Below the pieces are notes generated by a model. It worked only from the letters and a program-made list of their open reading frames with translations. It did not search any database and had not been told where the DNA came from. Positions 13,404 through 22,710 of a stretch of DNA of 51,751 nt are shown piece after piece (the first letter of the stretch is position 1; each line of letters starts with the position of its first letter). The position numbers and the translations under genes were made by a program. The stretch is taken from the NCBI GenBank assembly GCA_937944445.1, contig CALDYP010000013.1, forward strand, positions 1-51,751, read 5' to 3'. The DNA is from an uncultured Anaerolineae bacterium (GTDB lineage: Bacteria; Chloroflexota; Anaerolineae; Aggregatilineales; Phototrophicaceae).

Positions 13404-16316
13404 ATGCAGGATAAGATTTCCGTTCGCGGCGCTCGTGAGAACAACCTCAAGAACATCAACGTTGACATCCCGCGCAATCAGTTTGTGGTCATCAGCGGCT
13501 TGTCCGGCAGCGGCAAGTCGTCGCTGGCGTTCGACACGATCTTTGCGGAAGGGCAGCGCCGCTACGTCGAGAGCCTCTCCGCCTATGCGCGGCAGTTCTT
13601 GGGCTTGATGGAAAAACCCGACGTAGATCAGATCGAAGGCCTCAGCCCCGCCGTGTCGATCGACCAGAAGAGCGTCAGCAGCAACCCCCGCTCCACTGTG
13701 GGAACCGTGACCGAGGTCTACGACTACCTGCGCCTGCTCTACGCGCGGATCGGCGTGCCGCACTGCCCCACCTGCGGCGCGCCCGTCGTCGCCCAGAGCG
13801 CGCAGCAGATCGTCGATGAGGTGCTGCGCCTGCCTGAAGGCCGTCGCATTCAGATCCTAGCGCCGGTCATCCGCAACAAAAAGGGCACACACGAAAAGGT
13901 CTTTGAGGACATGCAGAAGGCCGGCTTTGCCCGCGTGCGCGTCGATGGCGAGGTGCGCGACATCGAAGAGGGCATCGAGCTGGATCGCTACGTGATCCAC
14001 AACATCGAAGCCGTGGTTGATCGTTTGGTGGTGCGCCGTCCGGCTGACGATGAGGAAGAAGCGCGCGCGTTCGAATCGCGCTTGACGGACAGCATCGAGA
14101 CCGCGCTCAAGCTCGGCGATGGGCTGGTCATCATCAACGACGTGACCGACCCCGCCCACCCGACCGACACGCTCTACAGCGAGCATCTGGCCTGCATCAA
14201 CGGCCACGGCAGCATCCCCGAGATTGAGCCGCGCACCTTCAGCTTCAACACCCCCAGCGGCGCGTGCCCCGCGTGTCAGGGGTTGGGCTTCACCCTCCAA
14301 GTTGACCCGCACGCCGTCGTCCCCAACGAAGAACTCAGCATCAACGAAGGGGCGATCAGCGCCTCTGGCTGGAGCTTTGACACGAGCGGGGGCTACGGGG
14401 CGAGCATCATCTACGCGCTGGCCAAAGCTTACAAGATTCCCCTCGACCAGCCGTGGCGCACCCTGACCAAAGCCCAGCAAGACCTCGTGCTCTACGGCAC
14501 GCGCGGCAAGAAGTTCGAAGTTGCTTACGAGAACAGCAGCGGGCGCATCCGCACCTACATGACCACGTTTGAGGGAGTCATTCCCAACTTGGAGCGTCGC
14601 TATCAGCAGACCGAATCCGAGCAGATACGCGAGATCATCGAGCAGTACATGATGCAGATCCCATGCGCCACCTGCGGCGGCAAACGCTTGCGGCCGGAAG
14701 CGCTGGCCGTCACGATCGACGACCGCAACATCTACGACATCACCACCCAGAGCATCGGCGATCTGGCGCAGTGGGTCTCAGGGCTGCGCGGCAGCGACGG
14801 CGTCGAAGCCCGCTTGACCCCGCGCGACCGCCAGATTGCCCACCAGATCTTGAACGAGATTGAAGCGCGCATTGGCTTCTTGAACGACGTCGGCCTGAAC
14901 TACCTGACGCTGAGCCGTTCTGCGGGGACGTTGAGCGGCGGCGAAGCCCAACGTATCCGCCTTGCGACACAAGTCGGCAGCCGCCTCACGGGCGTGCTCT
15001 ACGTGCTGGATGAGCCGTCCATCGGCCTGCACCAGCGTGATAACGCCCGCCTGATCAACACCCTCATCGGCCTGCGCGACTTGGGCAACACCGTGCTCGT
15101 CGTCGAGCACGACGAGGACACGATGCGCGCCGCGGATTGGCTGATCGACTTGGGGCCGGGCGCGGGCGAACTGGGCGGCTACGTCGTTGCCGAGGGCACA
15201 CCTGAGCAGGTCGCGCAGGTAGTGGGCAGCGCCACCGGCGATTACCTCAGCGGGCGCTTCAAGATCGACGTGCCTGCCCAACGCCGCGCCGGCAGCGGCA
15301 AGTTTATCCGCATCGTCAACGCGACGGAGAACAACCTGCGCAGCGTCACCGTGGACATCCCGCTGGGCAAGCTGGTGTGCGTGACGGGCGTCAGCGGCAG
15401 CGGCAAATCGTCGCTCGTCGTCGAGGTGCTTTACAAGCGCCTCGCCCAGATCATCAACGGCAGCCGCGAGCGGGCCGGCGCGCACGAACGCATCGAAGGC
15501 ATCGAACACCTCGACAAGATCATCAACATCGATCAATCGCCCATCGGGCGCACGCCGCGCAGCAACCCCGGCACATATACGAAGATGTTCGACGACATCC
15601 GCGCGCTGTTCGCCGCCATGCCCGAGAGCAAAATCCGCGGCTACAAAGAGGGGCGCTTCAGCTTTAACGTCAAAGGCGGGCGCTGCGAGAACTGCGCCGG
15701 TCAAGGCCAGATCAAGATTGAAATGCAGTTCCTGCCAGATATTTACGTCGATTGCGAGGTCTGCAAAGGGACGCGCTACAACCGCGAGACGCTGCAAGTG
15801 ACCTACAAAGGCCTCAACATCGCCCAAGTCCTCAATCTGACCGTCGATCAAGCGATGGACTTCTTCAAAGACCAGCCCAAGATCGCCAACAAGCTGGCCA
15901 CCCTGCAAGCCGTCGGCTTGGGCTACATCCGCATCGGCCAATCCGCCACCACCTTGAGCGGCGGCGAAGCCCAACGCATCAAGCTCAGCCGTGAGCTGAG
16001 CAAGCGCGCCACGGGCCAGACGATCTACATCCTCGACGAGCCGTCTACGGGCCTGCATGCCGTGGACGTCAAGCGCTTGATTGACGTCATGCAGCAGCTC
16101 GTCGACAACGGCAACACAGTCGTCGTGATCGAGCACAACCTCGACATCATCAAAGTGGCGGACTATCTCATCGACATGGGGCCAGAGGGCGGCAGCGGTG
16201 GCGGCGAGGTCATCGCTGTTGGCACGCCCGAAGAGGTCGCTCGGTCTGAGGGCAGTTACACCGGCTACTACCTGCGCCCCTACCTGCGCCAGACCGAGCC
16301 GATGGCCGGGGATTGA
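13404..16316 (+). CDS. uvrA: Excinuclease ABC subunit A
   Basis: A 970-residue UvrA (family about 940). Two ABC ATPase halves are visible. The first has Walker A SGLSGSGKSSLAF near residue 35 and LSGGEAQRIRLA; the second has [15 protein letters not shown] and LSGGEAQRIKLS. Zinc-finger cysteines appear in CPTCGAP, CATCGGKR and CENCAGQG / CEVCKGTRYN. UvrA finds bulky DNA lesions with UvrB and loads it for UvrC incision. ATG at 13404 precedes the universal MQDKISVRGARENNLKN start; the longer frame lies upstream of the promoter. No uvrB or uvrC is nearby. The gene appears to stand alone. Confidence 0.97.
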   Translation: MQDKISVRGARENNLKNINVDIPRNQFVVISGLSGSGKSSLAFDTIFAEGQRRYVESLSAYARQFLGLMEKPDVDQIEGLSPAVSIDQKSVSSNPRSTVGTVTEVYDYLRLLYARIGVPHCPTCGAPVVAQSAQQIVDEVLRLPEGRRIQILAPVIRNKKGTHEKVFEDMQKAGFARVRVDGEVRDIEEGIELDRYVIHNIEAVVDRLVVRRPADDEEEARAFESRLTDSIETALKLGDGLVIINDVTDPAHPTDTLYSEHLACINGHGSIPEIEPRTFSFNTPSGACPACQGLGFTLQVDPHAVVPNEELSINEGAISASGWSFDTSGGYGASIIYALAKAYKIPLDQPWRTLTKAQQDLVLYGTRGKKFEVAYENSSGRIRTYMTTFEGVIPNLERRYQQTESEQIREIIEQYMMQIPCATCGGKRLRPEALAVTIDDRNIYDITTQSIGDLAQWVSGLRGSDGVEARLTPRDRQIAHQILNEIEARIGFLNDVGLNYLTLSRSAGTLSGGEAQRIRLATQVGSRLTGVLYVLDEPSIGLHQRDNARLINTLIGLRDLGNTVLVVEHDEDTMRAADWLIDLGPGAGELGGYVVAEGTPEQVAQVVGSATGDYLSGRFKIDVPAQRRAGSGKFIRIVNATENNLRSVTVDIPLGKLVCVTGVSGSGKSSLVVEVLYKRLAQIINGSRERAGAHERIEGIEHLDKIINIDQSPIGRTPRSNPGTYTKMFDDIRALFAAMPESKIRGYKEGRFSFNVKGGRCENCAGQGQIKIEMQFLPDIYVDCEVCKGTRYNRETLQVTYKGLNIAQVLNLTVDQAMDFFKDQPKIANKLATLQAVGLGYIRIGQSATTLSGGEAQRIKLSRELSKRATGQTIYILDEPSTGLHAVDVKRLIDVMQQLVDNGNTVVVIEHNLDIIKVADYLIDMGPEGGSGGGEVIAVGTPEEVARSEGSYTGYYLRPYLRQTEPMAGD

Positions 16317-16413
16317 CCGCCCCCGCAAAGGCACGGCCTGCCGCGCCCGTGAGTTAGCGCCACTCCATTCACCCTGTAGAGGCGACCCGTGCGTTGCCCC
16401 CAAACAACAAGAT

Positions 16414-16428
16414 TGTGCATCTTGCACA
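16414..16428. promoter_or_regulatory. Operator-like palindrome upstream of gdhA
   Basis: TGTGCA-TCT-TGCACA, a perfect 6+6 inverted repeat with a 3-base centre, 43 bases upstream of the gdhA -35 box. It lies in the 230-base uvrA-gdhA gap, whose first part (16317-16410) holds nothing recognisable. The arrangement fits a dimeric regulator site, but no regulator can be named. Confidence 0.45.
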
Positions 16429-16461
16429 TTTTTATAGCCAATTTCATCATGCTTTTCGTAC

Positions 16462-16485
16462 AAACTGCGCTTTACAAAACTGCGC
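16462..16485 (+). repeat. Direct repeat AAACTGCGC overlapping the gdhA promoter
   Basis: Two copies of AAACTGCGC (16462-16470, 16477-16485), 15 bases apart start to start. The first abuts the -35 box and the second sits in the spacer. They may be tandem regulator sites. Confidence 0.45.
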
Positions 16486-16498
16486 ATCTCTATATACT
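16471..16498 (+). promoter_or_regulatory. Promoter of gdhA
   Basis: TTTACA (16471-16476), 16-bp spacer, TATACT (16493-16498). Transcription should start near 16505, giving about a 42-base leader with GGAG at 16533-16536. Confidence 0.65.
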
Positions 16499-16546
16499 GA
16501 GGTCAAATGCAAGAAATTACTCTTAAGCTGACGGAGACTTTTACTC

Positions 16547-17821
16547 ATGGTTGTGTCCTATCCACAAACCTCGCTAGAAAACGATGCTTACAAGATTGCG
16601 CTGGAGCAGTACGACCGCGCAGTAGCCCACGCCAACCTTGACGATAACCTCGTAGAGTACATGCGCTACCCGCGGCGCGAGTTCATCGTCAACTTCCCGG
16701 TGCGGCGCGATGATGGCCGCGTTGAGATGTTCACGGGCTACCGCGTGCACCACAGCACGGTCATGGGGCCGAGCAAGGGCGGCCTACGCTACAGCACCGC
16801 CGTCACGCTGGATGAGGTGCGCGCGCTGGCCATGTGGATGACGTGGAAGTGCGCCCTTGTCAACATCCCCTACGGCGGCGCAAAAGGCGGCGTTGTGGTC
16901 GACCCCAAGACGCTCTCGCTGGGCGAGTTGGAGCGCCTCACCCGCCGCTACGCCTCTGAGCTCATCCCGCTCATGTCGCCCATGATGGACGTGCCCGCGC
17001 CCGACATGGGGACGAACCCGCAGGTCATGGCGTGGATCATGGACACTTACAGCATGAACATAGGCTACAGTGTTCCGGCTGTCGTGACGGGCAAGCCGTT
17101 GGCCATCGGCGGCAGCGAAGGCCGCACCGAAGCCACCGGGCGCGGGGTGGTGGTGTGCATGTTGGCCGCGCTCAAGTATCACGGCATCACCCGTACGGAG
17201 GGCGTGCGCGTGATCGTGCAGGGCTTCGGCAACGTCGGCAGCAACGCCGCCGCCTACGCTCATGAGTTAGGCTTTAAGGTCGTGGGCGTCAGCGACGTTG
17301 AGGGTGGCCTCTACAACCCCAACGGCCTTGACATCCCCGCCCTGCTAACCCATCAGAAGGCTGTCGGGCGCATTGCAGGCTTCCCGCAGGCCGAAGTGGT
17401 CACCAACGACGAACTGCTGACGCTGCCCTGCGACGTGCTGATCCCCGCCGCGATGGAGGGGATGATCCACGCGGGCAACGCCGAGAAGATCCAAGCGCGT
17501 TTCATCATCGAAGGCGCGAACGGCCCTACCACCCCCGAAGCAGACGACATCCTCAACGATCGCGGCGTCTACATCGTCCCGGACATCCTCGCCAACAGCG
17601 GCGGCGTGATCGTCTCATACTTTGAGTGGGTGCAGGATTTGCAGGCCTTCTTCTGGGGTAAGTCAGCGGTGTTTGAGAACCTAGAGCGCATCCTGACCGC
17701 CGCCTATCAGACGACCAAACAGACCGCCGAGCAGCTCCACCTCGACATGCGCACCGCCGCCCATGTGACGGCCATTCAGCGCGTCGCCAACGCGCTGGCC
17801 ACCCGCGGCATCTATCCCTAA
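16547..17821 (+). CDS. gdhA: Glutamate dehydrogenase (Glu/Leu/Phe/Val family)
   Basis: A 424-residue hexameric-type glutamate dehydrogenase. Substrate and catalytic motifs are GPSKGGLRY, the lysine motif PYGGAKGG and DVPAPDMGTN. The cofactor domain has VQGFGNVGSNAA. It interconverts glutamate with 2-oxoglutarate and ammonia. The acidic Asp after the second strand (GVSDVEGG) does not settle NAD versus NADP preference. The gene is monocistronic, with its own promoter, a possible operator pair upstream and a strong terminator, so it is probably regulated separately, perhaps by nitrogen or carbon status. Confidence 0.95.
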   Translation: MVVSYPQTSLENDAYKIALEQYDRAVAHANLDDNLVEYMRYPRREFIVNFPVRRDDGRVEMFTGYRVHHSTVMGPSKGGLRYSTAVTLDEVRALAMWMTWKCALVNIPYGGAKGGVVVDPKTLSLGELERLTRRYASELIPLMSPMMDVPAPDMGTNPQVMAWIMDTYSMNIGYSVPAVVTGKPLAIGGSEGRTEATGRGVVVCMLAALKYHGITRTEGVRVIVQGFGNVGSNAAAYAHELGFKVVGVSDVEGGLYNPNGLDIPALLTHQKAVGRIAGFPQAEVVTNDELLTLPCDVLIPAAMEGMIHAGNAEKIQARFIIEGANGPTTPEADDILNDRGVYIVPDILANSGGVIVSYFEWVQDLQAFFWGKSAVFENLERILTAAYQTTKQTAEQLHLDMRTAAHVTAIQRVANALATRGIYP

Positions 17822-17845
17822 ACTCATCTTCACGTGTTAGAGTTG

Positions 17846-17880
17846 AGGGCGTGACAAAGTTTTGTCACGCCCTTGTTTGT
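17846..17880 (+). terminator. Intrinsic terminator after gdhA
   Basis: AGGGCGTGACAAA (17846-17858) pairs perfectly with TTTGTCACGCCCT (17861-17873), giving a long stem with a tight loop, followed by TGTTTGT. It lies 24 bases after the gdhA stop. Confidence 0.85.
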
Positions 17881-17902
17881 GTCTGCTAAAAACAGGAGCC
17901 GT

Positions 17903-20020
17903 ATGCAGCTTTGGCAGAAACTCACCAGCCGCTTTCGTCCCCAACCCGCTGCTGACAGCAGCCGCGCTCAGATCGCCGCGTTGATCGCCCGCGCCCGCCA
18001 AGCCAGCAGCGCTGAGGACTACGACCACGCATGGAGCCTGCTGCTGGAGGCCGAGGCCGCCGCCGCCCAAGCCAGCGACCTTGTGCGCTTCGACATCGCG
18101 CTGCAAAAGGTCTACGTGCGGCTGGGGCAGCAGGCTTATGACGAGGCGCAAACGCTTCTCCAGCAGGTGACCACGCTCGCCGAGGCGCACCCGCGCAAAG
18201 CCCCGCTGGCCTACGCGCAGATTGCCCGTGGGCAGCTCGCCGAGGCGCGCGGGGACTTCGCAATCGCTGAGGCTGCCTATGAAGAAGCGCGTGCCACCGC
18301 GCGCGCCGCACGCGCCAGCGCAGCACAGGGCCGCGCCACTGCCTTGTTGGGGGCGCTGGCGCTGCGCGAGGACAACGCGACCTTTGCCGCCCACCTGCTG
18401 CGCGAGGCGATCCCGTTGATGGAAGCCGCCCAAGATGAAGAGCTGCTGGCGTTCGCCTACGGCCAGCTTGGCCTAGCGGTCATCACCAGCCACGACACGG
18501 CGCGCGGGCTGGGGCTGCTCAACAAAGCGATCGAAGTCGGCATGAAGCACAACCAAGTTGTGACGCTGCGCGCGCTCAACCGCGCCGCGACGGAGCATCT
18601 GGCCGCCGCGGAGCAGTACGACAAGGCCTACGCCAGCGCCCTGAACCTGCTCAAGCTCTACCCGTACCCCGAACGCACGCCGATGGAGTACCTCGAGGCG
18701 CACATCCGCGCGGCCTACCTCGCCTACAAAAGCCGCAGCGTTGAGAGTGGGCTGGCGCTCATCGTGCAAGCGCACACCCTGCAAGCCGCCCTCACCGATC
18801 GCGGCTGGTTTATCACTATTCAAGCGGTCGAGGGGCTGCTGCTGACGCAAACGAATCGAACAGAGCGCGCCGTTGAGCTGTTAGAGGAGACGCTCTCAAG
18901 CGGCGGCATTCGCCTCAACGAGGTGGAACAGGCCGCCTATCAAGCTCTGTCAGAGGCTTATCTGAACGAGCTGCGCTACGACGAAGCGATTGAGCTGCTC
19001 AAACGCGCGCGCCGAGCCGCCGACGCATCCAAAGCGCCTTTAGACGACTACGACGCCCAAGCGCGCATCGTTAATTTTCGTCGTTACATGCCCAATCAGC
19101 GCCACGTAGCCCTCGTCGACTACGAGGAATTGATGCGCTTGGCCGAGCAGCGCGGCGGCGATCAGTCAGCCATCCCCCTTGCCAACATGAGCGTCATCGA
19201 GAGCGAGTTGGGGATGGGGCCGCGCGCCCTGCGCCACATCGAGCGCGCCCTGCTCGTCAGCAGCAAGAACCCGCTCGTCAACGACCCCGTGCTGCGGGCG
19301 GGGGCGCTGGTGTACTACGACTACGGCGACCTTGAAACGGCGGAGGGGCTGGCGCGCAAGGCGCTCGCCTACACCAGCAAACACACCGCGTCCGCTGTGA
19401 ACTTGACGCTGGCGCGCATCCTGCTAGCACGCGGCCAGCCTGAGGCAGCCCTCAGCGCCCTGCAAGCGGCGCTCACCGACCCCAACTACGGGATCAAAGT
19501 TGGCGCAATGACGCGGCTGCTGGCGCTCAAGAGCCAAGCCTGCGGCGCGCTAGGCAGCCCTACCCTCGCCCTTGAGCACGCCCATGAGGCGCTCAAAGCG
19601 CTCTATCAGCCGCAACACCAGCCTGAGGAAGCTGCCGCGGCCTATCAGGCGCTTGGCCTCGCTCAGCTTGCCGCCGGCGAGGCCACCGCTGGGCAGCAGA
19701 GCCTGCGCGACGCGCTCGCCCACGCCAAGCGCAGCGACTGCCAACTGCAGATCTGGGAGATCACCTTGCAGCTAGCCGACGCGCTGCTGCCCTATGAAGC
19801 CGATGAGGCCGACGCGCTGCTTGCCGAGGTGCGCGAGCGAATCGCCCACGCTGAGCCGCGCCGCCTGCTGGCGCTGCTCTACACCGTTGAGAGCAAGCTA
19901 GCCGCCCACCGAGGCGACATGGCCGCCGCCCGTCAACGCTGGCAGGCGGCCACCCATCATCGCCAACTGGCGCAGCTGCCGACCGCCGCTGCCCCGTGGC
20001 TGGAGGAGACCCATGAGTAA
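17903..20020 (+). CDS. Large TPR-repeat protein
   Basis: A 705-residue, alanine- and leucine-rich helical protein made almost entirely of TPR-like helical pairs (for example AQIARGQLAEARGDFAIAEA, LARILLARGQPEAALSAL). No signal peptide, membrane segment or enzyme domain is visible. ATG 17903 follows AGGAG (17894-17898); an upstream in-frame start at 17873 lies in the gdhA terminator and is rejected. It overlaps the following glycosyltransferase by 8 bases, so the two are translationally coupled. Probably a scaffold; partner unknown. Confidence 0.8.
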   Translation: MQLWQKLTSRFRPQPAADSSRAQIAALIARARQASSAEDYDHAWSLLLEAEAAAAQASDLVRFDIALQKVYVRLGQQAYDEAQTLLQQVTTLAEAHPRKAPLAYAQIARGQLAEARGDFAIAEAAYEEARATARAARASAAQGRATALLGALALREDNATFAAHLLREAIPLMEAAQDEELLAFAYGQLGLAVITSHDTARGLGLLNKAIEVGMKHNQVVTLRALNRAATEHLAAAEQYDKAYASALNLLKLYPYPERTPMEYLEAHIRAAYLAYKSRSVESGLALIVQAHTLQAALTDRGWFITIQAVEGLLLTQTNRTERAVELLEETLSSGGIRLNEVEQAAYQALSEAYLNELRYDEAIELLKRARRAADASKAPLDDYDAQARIVNFRRYMPNQRHVALVDYEELMRLAEQRGGDQSAIPLANMSVIESELGMGPRALRHIERALLVSSKNPLVNDPVLRAGALVYYDYGDLETAEGLARKALAYTSKHTASAVNLTLARILLARGQPEAALSALQAALTDPNYGIKVGAMTRLLALKSQACGALGSPTLALEHAHEALKALYQPQHQPEEAAAAYQALGLAQLAAGEATAGQQSLRDALAHAKRSDCQLQIWEITLQLADALLPYEADEADALLAEVRERIAHAEPRRLLALLYTVESKLAAHRGDMAAARQRWQAATHHRQLAQLPTAAAPWLEETHE

Positions 20021-21269
20021 CCGTCTGTGGTGCGTGTCTGCGCCCTTGTTCAGCCATGTCGATTGGGGCGGGTTCATCCGCACGGCGCAGGAACTCGCGC
20101 GGCGCGGCCATCACGTCACGTGGATCAGCGAGCCGTCGCTTGCGCCTGTGGTCGCCGCCCACGGCCTGCCGTTCGAACCCGTCGCGCATACGGGCTGGCT
20201 CTGGCCGCCGCCCCCGCCCCCCGACGTGAGCACGCTCAAACCGCAAGAAGCCGTCAACCTGCGCTACACGCGAGCGCTGGACACGTGGCTGAGCGAGGAC
20301 TTGGTGGCCGAGGGCGTGCGCGATCTGCTGGCGCTGGCCGAGCGCATCGGCAAGCCCGACGCGCTGCTGATCGACCCGTTCTTGAGTGCCGCGGCTTTCG
20401 CTGCAGAAGCGCTCGACGTGCCGATGATCGTCATGGGCTGGCCGGCGCAGGCCAACCTCGACGAACAGGCGCTCTTCCCCGTGCAGCGCAACCTCAGCCG
20501 TGACAGCCAGCAGCGCATCCAGCGCCTGTGTGATGCGTTCGGCCTCAGTGGGGCCTACTTCAGCAAGGGAACCGCGCCGAGCATCGTCAGCCCACTGCTC
20601 CACGTCACCTTCTTCACGCGGCGCTGGTATCAAGCTGAGGCGTACACCCTGCTGCCGCAGACAGCGTTCGCGGGCGGTGTGCCCGCCCCCCCAGCCGACC
20701 CATACCCCGCATGGCTAGACGACATCCCGCCTGAGCAGCCACTGGCGCTCGTCACGCTCGGCACGACCTTCACCGGCGACTTGGGCTTCTACAGTTGGGC
20801 CGCCCAAGCCGCCGCCGCGGGCGGCCTGCTGCCCGTGGTGGCAATCGGCTTCAATCCCATCAGCGAGGAGAAAAAAGCCGAACTCAAGCGCGCGCTGCCA
20901 CGCGGGACGCGCCTAGTGACGTTCGTCCCATTCGGGCACATCTTGCCGCGCTGCAAGCTGATGATCCACCACGGCGGGATGGGCAGCACCCACGCAGCGA
21001 TCGTCCACGGCGTGATGCAGATCGTCGTGCCCCACGCCGCCGACCAGCGCATCCAAGCGACGCGCGTGGCGCAGCTCAAAGTCGGCCTCAACCTGACGGC
21101 GCACGACGTGCGCAACAACATGCTGCGTGAGGGGGTTAAGGCGCTGCTGGAGGCGGATTGGGTGCAGGAAAACGCCCGCCAGCTTGCCGCAGAGATGGCC
21201 GCGCTCGGCGGGCCGCCCCGCGCCGCCGCGCTGATAGAGGAGGCGCTCCAGCGCGGGGCTGAGAAATAG
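20013..21269 (+). CDS. GT1 family glycosyltransferase (UGT/MGT-like)
   Basis: A 418-residue GT-B fold enzyme. The N-terminal acceptor domain begins with LWCVSAPLFSHV. The C-terminal nucleotide-sugar domain carries the signature IHHGGMGSTHAAIVHGV followed by PHAADQ, typical of macrolide- and flavonoid-type UDP-sugar transferases. Such enzymes glycosylate small hydrophobic acceptors, including lipids, carotenoids and macrolides; the acceptor here is unknown. It starts inside the stop region of the TPR gene (ATGAGTAA), which may supply a scaffold. Its 3' end is convergent with the Uma2 gene. Confidence 0.85.
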   Translation: MSNRLWCVSAPLFSHVDWGGFIRTAQELARRGHHVTWISEPSLAPVVAAHGLPFEPVAHTGWLWPPPPPPDVSTLKPQEAVNLRYTRALDTWLSEDLVAEGVRDLLALAERIGKPDALLIDPFLSAAAFAAEALDVPMIVMGWPAQANLDEQALFPVQRNLSRDSQQRIQRLCDAFGLSGAYFSKGTAPSIVSPLLHVTFFTRRWYQAEAYTLLPQTAFAGGVPAPPADPYPAWLDDIPPEQPLALVTLGTTFTGDLGFYSWAAQAAAAGGLLPVVAIGFNPISEEKKAELKRALPRGTRLVTFVPFGHILPRCKLMIHHGGMGSTHAAIVHGVMQIVVPHAADQRIQATRVAQLKVGLNLTAHDVRNNMLREGVKALLEADWVQENARQLAAEMAALGGPPRAAALIEEALQRGAEK

Positions 21270-21272
21270 AGG

Positions 21273-21890
21273 CTAGGCCTCGCTGGGCGCGTCGGTGGAT
21301 CTGCCAAGCTGCTTCTTCATCCACGCGGGCAGGCGGAAGACGTCCTCCACCGTGATGTGCCAGTTCGGCAGAAAGCGCCCCGTGTCGATGCGACCCGTTC
21401 GCACCGTCTGCGAGCGCTCGCCCGTCTCGTCCTGCCAGTGCCGCTCCACCAGAAACAGCGTCGGGTACACCCGCCACACCTCGCGCGTCCCCTTGCTCAG
21501 GTACGTGTCCAGCTTGGCCTTCAGCACTTCCGGGCGATCGTGGGGCGAGACGACTTCCACCGCAAAATCGGGCGCGCCGGGGTAGGGCTTGAGCGCGTCC
21601 CACTCGGCGGCGAGGTTCTCATGGCGGATGAACGCCGCGTCTGGCACGAACGAATCGCGCAGGTACGGCTGGCCGCTGTGCATCAGGAACGTCATCCCGT
21701 CTGTGAACGCAAGCCCGAGGTCGTCCTGCTCTAGGTAGTTTGCTAGGCTGCGGTAGATGTTCCCGCTCACAATCGAATGCACCCCGCCCGCCGCGCTCAT
21801 CTCCACCAGCTCCCCGTTGACAACCTCCACCCGCTCCATCTGTAGGTACTCGTCCAGCGTGATCCGCTCTTCTGGGATGTATTCGGTCAT
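21273..21890 (-). CDS. Uma2 family (DUF820) putative endonuclease
   Basis: A 205-residue Uma2 protein with a PD-(D/E)xK-like core: SFVPDAAFIRHENL, then PDFAVEVVSPHD and KLDTYLSKGTREVW. Such proteins are common, often in many copies, in Chloroflexota and cyanobacteria; nuclease function is predicted from fold and biological role is unclear. Start ATG 21890 is supported by GAGGA eight bases upstream; ATG 21905 is an alternative. A TATACT box on the minus strand at 21920-21925 would serve it. No mobile-element ends flank it. Confidence 0.85.
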   Translation of the reverse strand: MTEYIPEERITLDEYLQMERVEVVNGELVEMSAAGGVHSIVSGNIYRSLANYLEQDDLGLAFTDGMTFLMHSGQPYLRDSFVPDAAFIRHENLAAEWDALKPYPGAPDFAVEVVSPHDRPEVLKAKLDTYLSKGTREVWRVYPTLFLVERHWQDETGERSQTVRTGRIDTGRFLPNWHITVEDVFRLPAWMKKQLGRSTDAPSEA

Positions 21891-21919
21891 GCAGGAAATC
21901 CTCATCGTGGCTTGCTATC

Positions 21920-21925
21920 AGTATA
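21920..21925 (-). promoter_or_regulatory. Possible -10 box of the Uma2 gene
   Basis: TATACT on the minus strand, 30 bases upstream of the ATG at 21890, in the short gap after the methyltransferase gene. Confidence 0.45.
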
Positions 21926-21933
21926 TACCAGCT

Positions 21934-22710
21934 TCACGCTTCCTTGCGCGCGCACAGATAGAGGTTGGGCGTGATGAAGCTGGCCAGCGGCGTGCCGACT
22001 TGTTGCGGCTGCCAGTAAGCGCGCACCGCTGACGGGGCCTGCGCCAGCATGATCTGCAGCCATGCGACCGTCTGCGGGGTGCAGCGCTGACGCTCCGCCC
22101 ACGGCAGCAGCAGATGGCGCACTTCATGCACGGCCTCGTGGACGATGTGTAGTCCCGCGTCGCGACAGTGCCGCCGCCACTCGTAGAGGTTCAGCGCCCG
22201 CACGTGCGAGGGGTCGCGCAGCTTCTCGAACGTGTCCACGTAAGAGCGATCTTTGGGGCGCGTCGGCGCGAGGTGATCCTGCACGATCAGCAGCCCGCCC
22301 GCCTTTAGCGACCGCGCCGCCTCGTGCACAAAGCGCGCGGCGTTGGGGAAGTGATGCACCGCCAGCCGACACGTCACCAGATCGAACGCCGCGGTGAAAG
22401 GCAGCGCTTCAGCGTCCCCCTGCACGCACACCACGTTCGCAGCGCCAACCGCCTGCGCCTGCGCGCGCATCGCCCGCAGCATGTCGCCCGTCAGATCATA
22501 GGCGACCACCGACGCGACGTGCGGCGCGAAGGCCAGCGCGGTATGCCCGCCGCCGGTGGCCACGTCCAGCGCGCGCCACTGCGGCTGCGGTTGGGCCATC
22601 TCGATCAGGCGCTCTAAGCTGACCGGGTCAGCGTGCGTTGTGCTGTGGACGTAGTTCTCAACGACGGCGCTGTACCGCTGCTGATTGAGCGCCTTGATCG
22701 CCTCGCTCAT
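21934..22710 (-). CDS. SAM-dependent class I methyltransferase
   Basis: A 258-residue Rossmann methyltransferase resembling the UbiE/Methyltransf_11 group. SAM motif I is ALDVATGGGHTALAF, followed by VAYDLTGDML (the acidic end of strand 2) and a GDAEALPF segment. The acceptor is unknown. Its ATG overlaps the stop of the methylmalonyl-CoA epimerase gene (ATGA at 22707-22710), so the two are coupled. That does not by itself indicate a shared pathway. Confidence 0.85.
   Translation of the reverse strand: MSEAIKALNQQRYSAVVENYVHSTTHADPVSLERLIEMAQPQPQWRALDVATGGGHTALAFAPHVASVVAYDLTGDMLRAMRAQAQAVGAANVVCVQGDAEALPFTAAFDLVTCRLAVHHFPNAARFVHEAARSLKAGGLLIVQDHLAPTRPKDRSYVDTFEKLRDPSHVRALNLYEWRRHCRDAGLHIVHEAVHEVRHLLLPWAERQRCTPQTVAWLQIMLAQAPSAVRAYWQPQQVGTPLASFITPNLYLCARKEA

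Noticed and set aside
14778-16487. 569-codon open frame antisense to uvrA
   Set aside because: Low-complexity Ala/Val/Asp product lying opposite conserved UvrA motifs; no ribosome site.
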